Assembly: GCA_030604975.1 (NCBI GenBank)
Contig: JAUVUV010000043.1
Coordinates: 1-10,342, forward strand
Length of the DNA stretch: 10,342 nucleotides
Reading direction: 5' to 3'
Source of the DNA: Candidatus Glassiibacteriota bacterium
GTDB taxonomy: Bacteria; Gemmatimonadota; Glassbacteria; GWA2-58-10
Positions within the stretch are counted from its first letter, which is position 1. Each line of letters starts with the position of its first letter. Below the pieces are notes generated by a model. That model did no database searches. It was not told the DNA's origin and was given only the letters and a program-made list of their open reading frames with translations. The position numbers and the translations under genes were made by a program. Of this stretch, positions 7,160 to 10,342 are shown piece after piece.

Positions 7160-8152
7160 TTATCTTCCGTTTTTAACAGATTTTTTAACAGATATAGATA
7201 TCGCCTGTTCGGCGACTTTGCCGGGAATATTGAGTCCCAGGCTGGAGGAGACCCATTCGTTTATGTAAAGCAGCACCTTACGCGGGTGCTGAATATCAGT
7301 GCTCGGTCCTGTGCCCTTTGCCAGTCTTTTTAAAACCAGCTCCGCGGTCTGGCGGCCGATATCCTCATAGTCCACGCCGACAGCCAGGGGAGTACCGGCC
7401 ATGGCGATTTTTTTCGAAACAGCCATAATCGGCACGCTGTTCTGGAAACATTCCAGGAGAATGAAGTGCCGGATATTCTGATTATAGTAGATCATCGCAT
7501 CCAACGGCATCCAGAGAGCATCCACTTCCCCGATTATCTCTCTCAATGCCTGCGGAATGTCCCGTTCGGAGGCGATCTCTATGGCGATAAGCCTTATACC
7601 CTGTCGGGAGGTATATTCTCTGGCACTTTGATACACGTCTGCGGAGTTTCTTCCGTAAAGGTAGCCCACCCTTCTTATGTCAGGCAAAGCTTCTTTCATT
7701 ATCTTGAGCTGTTCCTCGACAGGTATCGCCAGGGTTACCCCGTGGATGTCGGCAGAACTGCTTCCAGCCGGCAAAGCCTCGAAACCATCCAGAACTGTGG
7801 TAAAAACGATAGGAATATTTTTTACGGAGTTAATCGCCGAGCGAGTGGATGCAGTCCCCACGGTAACTATCAGTTCCGGCCCGCTTTCAGTCACTTTCTG
7901 CCAGAATTCCTTTTCCCCGCCGGAACCGGTTTCGAAAACGATTTCCTCTATCGAGAGCTCGGGTTGGCTGCTTCCGAGTGAGGAGACAATCGCCCTGGAT
8001 GTTTGTTCGTACTCTTCCCAGACAGGGCTTTTAACCAGGACCACGCGTGCGGGTTTGGCCCGGACAGTACCGGCGGTGGCCAGGATTCCCATACCGAGAA
8101 TAAGAAGATAGTTCCCGTAGATTTCAAAATATTTTTTCAGGCAGAAAAGCAT
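7160..8152 (-). CDS. Exported ABC-type substrate-binding protein (PF04392 / TrpX-like), no transporter partners nearby
   Basis: A solute-binding protein of about 330 residues from the PF04392 (ABC_sub_bind, TrpX-like) family. In numbering from the alternative GTG start, it has an N-terminal basic stretch and a hydrophobic core YLLILGMGILATAG, ending in a likely cut after TVRA (about residue 36), so it is probably periplasmic. There is no lipobox-type cysteine. Family landmarks in order: LIVTVGTASTRSAI, NIPIVFTTVLDGFEA, HGVTLAIPVEEQLKIMKEALP, RVGYLYGRNSAD, VDALWMPLDAMI and the C-terminal VGVDYEDIGRQTAELVLKRL, then LLYINEWVSSSLGLNIP. I prefer the ATG at 8152, which has AGGTGA 8 nt upstream; a GTG at 8164 (AGGG 6 nt upstream) would add four residues. 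The TonB receptor stop lies about 20-30 nt before it. No permease or ATPase gene is in the block, and it directly precedes a kinase gene, so a sensory role is likely (inference). Confidence 0.9.
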   Translation of the reverse strand: MLFCLKKYFEIYGNYLLILGMGILATAGTVRAKPARVVLVKSPVWEEYEQTSRAIVSSLGSSQPELSIEEIVFETGSGGEKEFWQKVTESGPELIVTVGTASTRSAINSVKNIPIVFTTVLDGFEALPAGSSSADIHGVTLAIPVEEQLKIMKEALPDIRRVGYLYGRNSADVYQSAREYTSRQGIRLIAIEIASERDIPQALREIIGEVDALWMPLDAMIYYNQNIRHFILLECFQNSVPIMAVSKKIAMAGTPLAVGVDYEDIGRQTAELVLKRLAKGTGPSTDIQHPRKVLLYINEWVSSSLGLNIPGKVAEQAISISVKKSVKNGR

Positions 8153-8184
8153 TTTTAACTTCACCTAAACCCTGAGAGACAGTT

Positions 8185-10101
8185 TCAGAAAGAAAAGCTC
8201 ATGCCTGCAGTCGCCCGTCTTCCCACCTTTTCACCCAGCGGATATTCCAGGTGCCGGCTGTCGAAGAGGTTGAATGCTGCAGCAAAAAGTTCCAGATTCT
8301 TTTTCCCCGGATTGTAGGCCAGCCTGGCATCGCAGCGGGTATGCGACTTGGTTTCGGTCACCTGGTAATCACCTGAAGGTGTTGCTATTTCCCATATGTT
8401 TTTACCCACGAAACTCGCTGAGAAAGAGGCTGAAAGCCCTGAGGGCAAAGAAAGGAAAGATTTGAAATTCACCTTGTTCTTCGGAGGAGACTGCTGTTGG
8501 AGAACCGTATATTTGTTGTCCAGGTCCTGGAAACTGTAGTTGGCTGAAAATTTCAGCCAGGAAGCGGGGATCAGGTCCGCAATCAGTTCGAAACCGTAGG
8601 CTGTGGCGCTGCCCAGGTTGACACAGGACTGAACCGGGATCCCACTGGAAAAATCCGGAGCTCCGAGCGCGATGTAATCGCTGAACTTGTAAGCGAAAAC
8701 GTCGATTTCCCAGCGGAAGTAGTGGCGCGGGAAATAGGTGAACCCCAGTTCGTAGGTGGTAATCTTTTCCGAATCGAGATCCGGTTCGCCCACCAGTTGC
8801 ATGCCCGGAATCGGGGGAGGCAGAGGAATCTCCACCTGGATGTACGAATCGGTGAAACTCGGATTGCGAAAGGCCCTGCCCACTGAGACTCGAAGAGTAT
8901 GGCTGGGAGTGGGGGCGTAAATCATACTGCCCCGCGGGCTGAAATTCACTCCCACCAGCGGGTGACGGTCTACCCGTACTCCGGCCAGCAAACTGACCTC
9001 CGGCACCGGCCTGTACTCATCCTGGAAATATCCGGCAATCAGGTTCTGTTTGTGCTCGGTGTCGATCAAACTCGATTCGATAGTATTGAAACGGTAGGTT
9101 GTTCCATAAATAAAGGTGTGTGTCAGCCCCAGGTCGACCTTGTGCTGGGCCTCCAGGTCGAATGTATTGTAAAGTATTTCCACATCTTCTTTCCCTCCGG
9201 GGAAAAACGGATCGCTGGTTTCATCTCCACGGTTCCAGAAGGCTTGCAGGGTAAAAGGGCCGTAGTCCAGGTTCATTTTGGTATAGCTGGTCGTAGCCTT
9301 GAACTTGACATCCTCCAGGCGCACATTCTGCCAGATTGTGCCGCGGATCAGGCCGGCTTCCATCGAGAGCTTGGCGTCGTTGTCAAACCGGTGGTCAACG
9401 TAAAAATTGCCCAGGGCCACATCCTCGAATTCCGTATCCTGGTCGCTGAAACTGTCCATGCGCCTTGTTCCGAGGACTACCCGGTAGCCTGTGTCCCCTT
9501 TTCGGTTTCCCTGCACGAAAGAGCTATAGAGGGTGGAATTCTCGCCGCCCTGCACTTTAAGACGGCCACCTTGAATCTGTCTCGGGGTCTTGGTGATAAT
9601 ATTGATAACCCCGGAGAAAGCATTTGCGCCGTAAAGGGCTGAGCTGGGAGAGCGCACGACCTCGATCCGGTCGATCTGGTCCATGACAATCGGCAGCGCC
9701 TGCCAGATCACGCCCCCGAAAAAGTCGAAATAAGTCGAGCGACCATCGACTAGAACCAGCATCTTGTTGGAAAGCAGCTGGTTCAAGCCGCGGGCATTAA
9801 CCTCGGAGTGGCTCGAGCTCACTGTCATCACATCAAGGCCGGGAACCTGGCGGAGCAGTTCAGGGATTGACAGGGCACCGGAGGCTTTTATCTCCTCGGA
9901 GGAAATTACCGCTATCGTGGCCGGAGCGCGCTCGATACTCTGCTCGGTACGCCCGGCGGTAATAACGGTTTTGATAGGTTGAAAAATCAGTTCTTCGGTA
10001 AGCTCCGGTTCCGGGGGTGCCGCCTGGAGTGTTATAAATGGAATCATTAGTATAACTGAGGCGAACCCTGTCACACCTCTCTTTAGTATTGTTACGCTCA
10101 T
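8185..10101 (-). CDS. TonB-dependent outer-membrane receptor
   Basis: A protein of about 638 residues, a usual length for this family, with all parts in order. A signal peptide has its hydrophobic core at ASVILMIPFITLQA and a cut near residue 28 (numbering from the GTG at 10104). A TonB-box-like stretch KTVITAGR (45-52) follows. The plug domain (about 55-175) includes SIPELLRQVPGLDV (79-92), the ARGLNQ element (104-109) and RIEVVRSPSSALYGANAF (146-163). A 22-strand barrel fills the rest and ends in SFSF, a terminal Phe as expected for BAM-dependent insertion. It imports a scarce ligand such as a siderophore, cobalamin, heme or glycan, powered by TonB; the ligand cannot be read from the sequence. 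It is the first gene of the block, with AAGGAG upstream. The ATG at 10101 is 8 nt from AGGAG, while the GTG at 10104 is 5 nt from it, so I prefer the ATG. No N-terminal signalling domain and no FecIR pair is present; the downstream kinase may take that role. Confidence 0.94.
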   Translation of the reverse strand: MSVTILKRGVTGFASVILMIPFITLQAAPPEPELTEELIFQPIKTVITAGRTEQSIERAPATIAVISSEEIKASGALSIPELLRQVPGLDVMTVSSSHSEVNARGLNQLLSNKMLVLVDGRSTYFDFFGGVIWQALPIVMDQIDRIEVVRSPSSALYGANAFSGVINIITKTPRQIQGGRLKVQGGENSTLYSSFVQGNRKGDTGYRVVLGTRRMDSFSDQDTEFEDVALGNFYVDHRFDNDAKLSMEAGLIRGTIWQNVRLEDVKFKATTSYTKMNLDYGPFTLQAFWNRGDETSDPFFPGGKEDVEILYNTFDLEAQHKVDLGLTHTFIYGTTYRFNTIESSLIDTEHKQNLIAGYFQDEYRPVPEVSLLAGVRVDRHPLVGVNFSPRGSMIYAPTPSHTLRVSVGRAFRNPSFTDSYIQVEIPLPPPIPGMQLVGEPDLDSEKITTYELGFTYFPRHYFRWEIDVFAYKFSDYIALGAPDFSSGIPVQSCVNLGSATAYGFELIADLIPASWLKFSANYSFQDLDNKYTVLQQQSPPKNKVNFKSFLSLPSGLSASFSASFVGKNIWEIATPSGDYQVTETKSHTRCDARLAYNPGKKNLELFAAAFNLFDSRHLEYPLGEKVGRRATAGMSFSF

Positions 10102-10218
10102 CACTGTGTCTCCTTTTAATTCACTTTATGTTGTTCTCTTTGCAGGAATATTTAATCAATACCCAAGCTTTCGTATAAGACAATCGCGGTTCTGAGCAAA
10201 TCAATGTCATGCAATTAT

Positions 10219-10239
10219 TTTCACCTTAGGCTGGTGAAA
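10219..10239. repeat. Perfect 7-bp inverted repeat upstream of the receptor gene (possible operator or hairpin)
   Basis: TTTCACC and GGTGAAA flank a 7-nt spacer (TTAGGCT), a 21-bp dyad about 118 bp upstream of the receptor start. On the plus strand it is followed by a T-rich stretch (TCTTCTTTTCT), so a plus-strand terminator reading is possible, though no plus-strand gene precedes it. On the minus strand it is followed by AATAATT, not a T-run. A binding site for a dimeric regulator fits equally well. Confidence 0.45.
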
Positions 10240-10299
10240 TCTTCTTTTCTGACTTAATTGGCAAAATGCTCAGGAGAGCAAATTGAATATCAGGAAACT

Positions 10300-10341
10300 T
10301 TAAACTCGTTTTTCCTTATTCAAGAAAGCCGAGAGATATTC
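10300..10341 (-). other. Possible 3' tail of an upstream minus-strand gene
   Basis: Reading inward from the right edge on the minus strand, one frame gives 13 codons (E-Y-L-S-A-F-L-N-K-E-K-R-V) and then TAA at 10300-10302. A helical, charged tail like this could be the end of a further gene, which would lie about 200 bp upstream of the receptor. Another frame also stays open for eight codons, and 13 codons is too little to tell a gene end from chance. Confidence 0.2.
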
Positions 10342-10342
10342 C

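Larger units (their letters stand above)
10102..10342 (-). promoter_or_regulatory. Leader/upstream region of the operon (AT-rich, no confident promoter)
   Basis: This 241-bp AT-rich stretch lies upstream of the receptor gene and should contain the operon promoter. The ribosome-binding site AAGGAG is at 10110-10115. Weak -10-like hexamers occur on the minus strand (TTATAC near 10173-10178 and TAAATA near 10150-10155), but none has a good -35 at normal spacing, so no promoter is called. The heptamer AATCAAT recurs on the plus strand at 10154-10160 and 10199-10205, 45 bp apart. AGGAAA/TTTCCT arms at 10292-10316 form a weaker inverted repeat. I see no cobalamin-riboswitch core. Confidence 0.5.

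Noticed and set aside
8899..9642. Long open frame on the + strand opposite the receptor gene (about 247 codons)
   Set aside because: It is the mirror of a strongly supported TonB-receptor gene, shows no recognisable domain and has no ribosome-binding site in a sensible place. GC-rich coding sequence often leaves such open antisense frames.
10105..10342. Cobalamin or other riboswitch upstream of the TonB receptor
   Set aside because: No B12-box or recognisable riboswitch core could be seen, only short dyads. A covariance-model scan could overturn this.
1..10342. CRISPR array, insertion sequence, tRNA or rRNA genes, FecI/FecR-type sigma and anti-sigma genes
   Set aside because: No regularly spaced repeats, transposase frames, tRNA cloverleaf-like stretches or sigma-factor frames were found. 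The receptor also lacks the N-terminal signalling extension expected with FecIR.

Overview
The window comes from a Gram-negative bacterium. A TonB-dependent outer-membrane receptor, an exported periplasmic-type binding protein and a two-TM sensor kinase only make sense in a double-membrane cell. GC content is in the low-to-mid 50s by hand-sampling and start codons are mixed (ATG, GTG, TTG). The lineage cannot be fixed from the sequence; a heparinase-type polysaccharide lyase next to multi-component signalling genes would suit an environmental heterotroph.

Layout. (1) Positions 3-521, + strand: the 3' end of a heparinase II/III-family gene that enters from the left. (2) 522-583: a short convergent gap with two small hairpins. 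(3) 584-1294, - strand: a class I SAM methyltransferase. (4) 1295-1437: a 143-bp gap. (5) 1438-10104, - strand: a tightly packed seven-gene block. In transcription order it encodes a TonB-dependent receptor, an ABC-type substrate-binding protein, a HAMP sensor histidine kinase, a single-domain response regulator, a receiver/HD-GYP protein, a B12-binding-type radical SAM enzyme and a FeeM/LuxI-like N-acyltransferase. Spacings are 20, 3, -20, 3, 4 and 2 nt, so it reads as one operon with translational coupling. (6) 10105-10342: an AT-rich leader with a perfect 7-bp inverted repeat and no confident promoter.

How the genes may work together (inference). The receptor would bring a ligand across the outer membrane. 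The solute-binding protein, which has no ABC permease or ATPase beside it, may act as a sensory binding partner of the kinase. The kinase could phosphorylate two receivers: a stand-alone one and one fused to an intact c-di-GMP phosphodiesterase (HD-GYP) domain. Neither regulator has a DNA-binding domain, so the visible output is c-di-GMP turnover. The last two genes look biosynthetic. A FeeM-like acyltransferase would make an N-acyl amino-acid-type molecule and the radical SAM enzyme might modify it or a precursor. The arrangement therefore couples uptake and sensing of an outside molecule, c-di-GMP output and possible synthesis of a small acylated signal. This combination is the main candidate for an undescribed system here.
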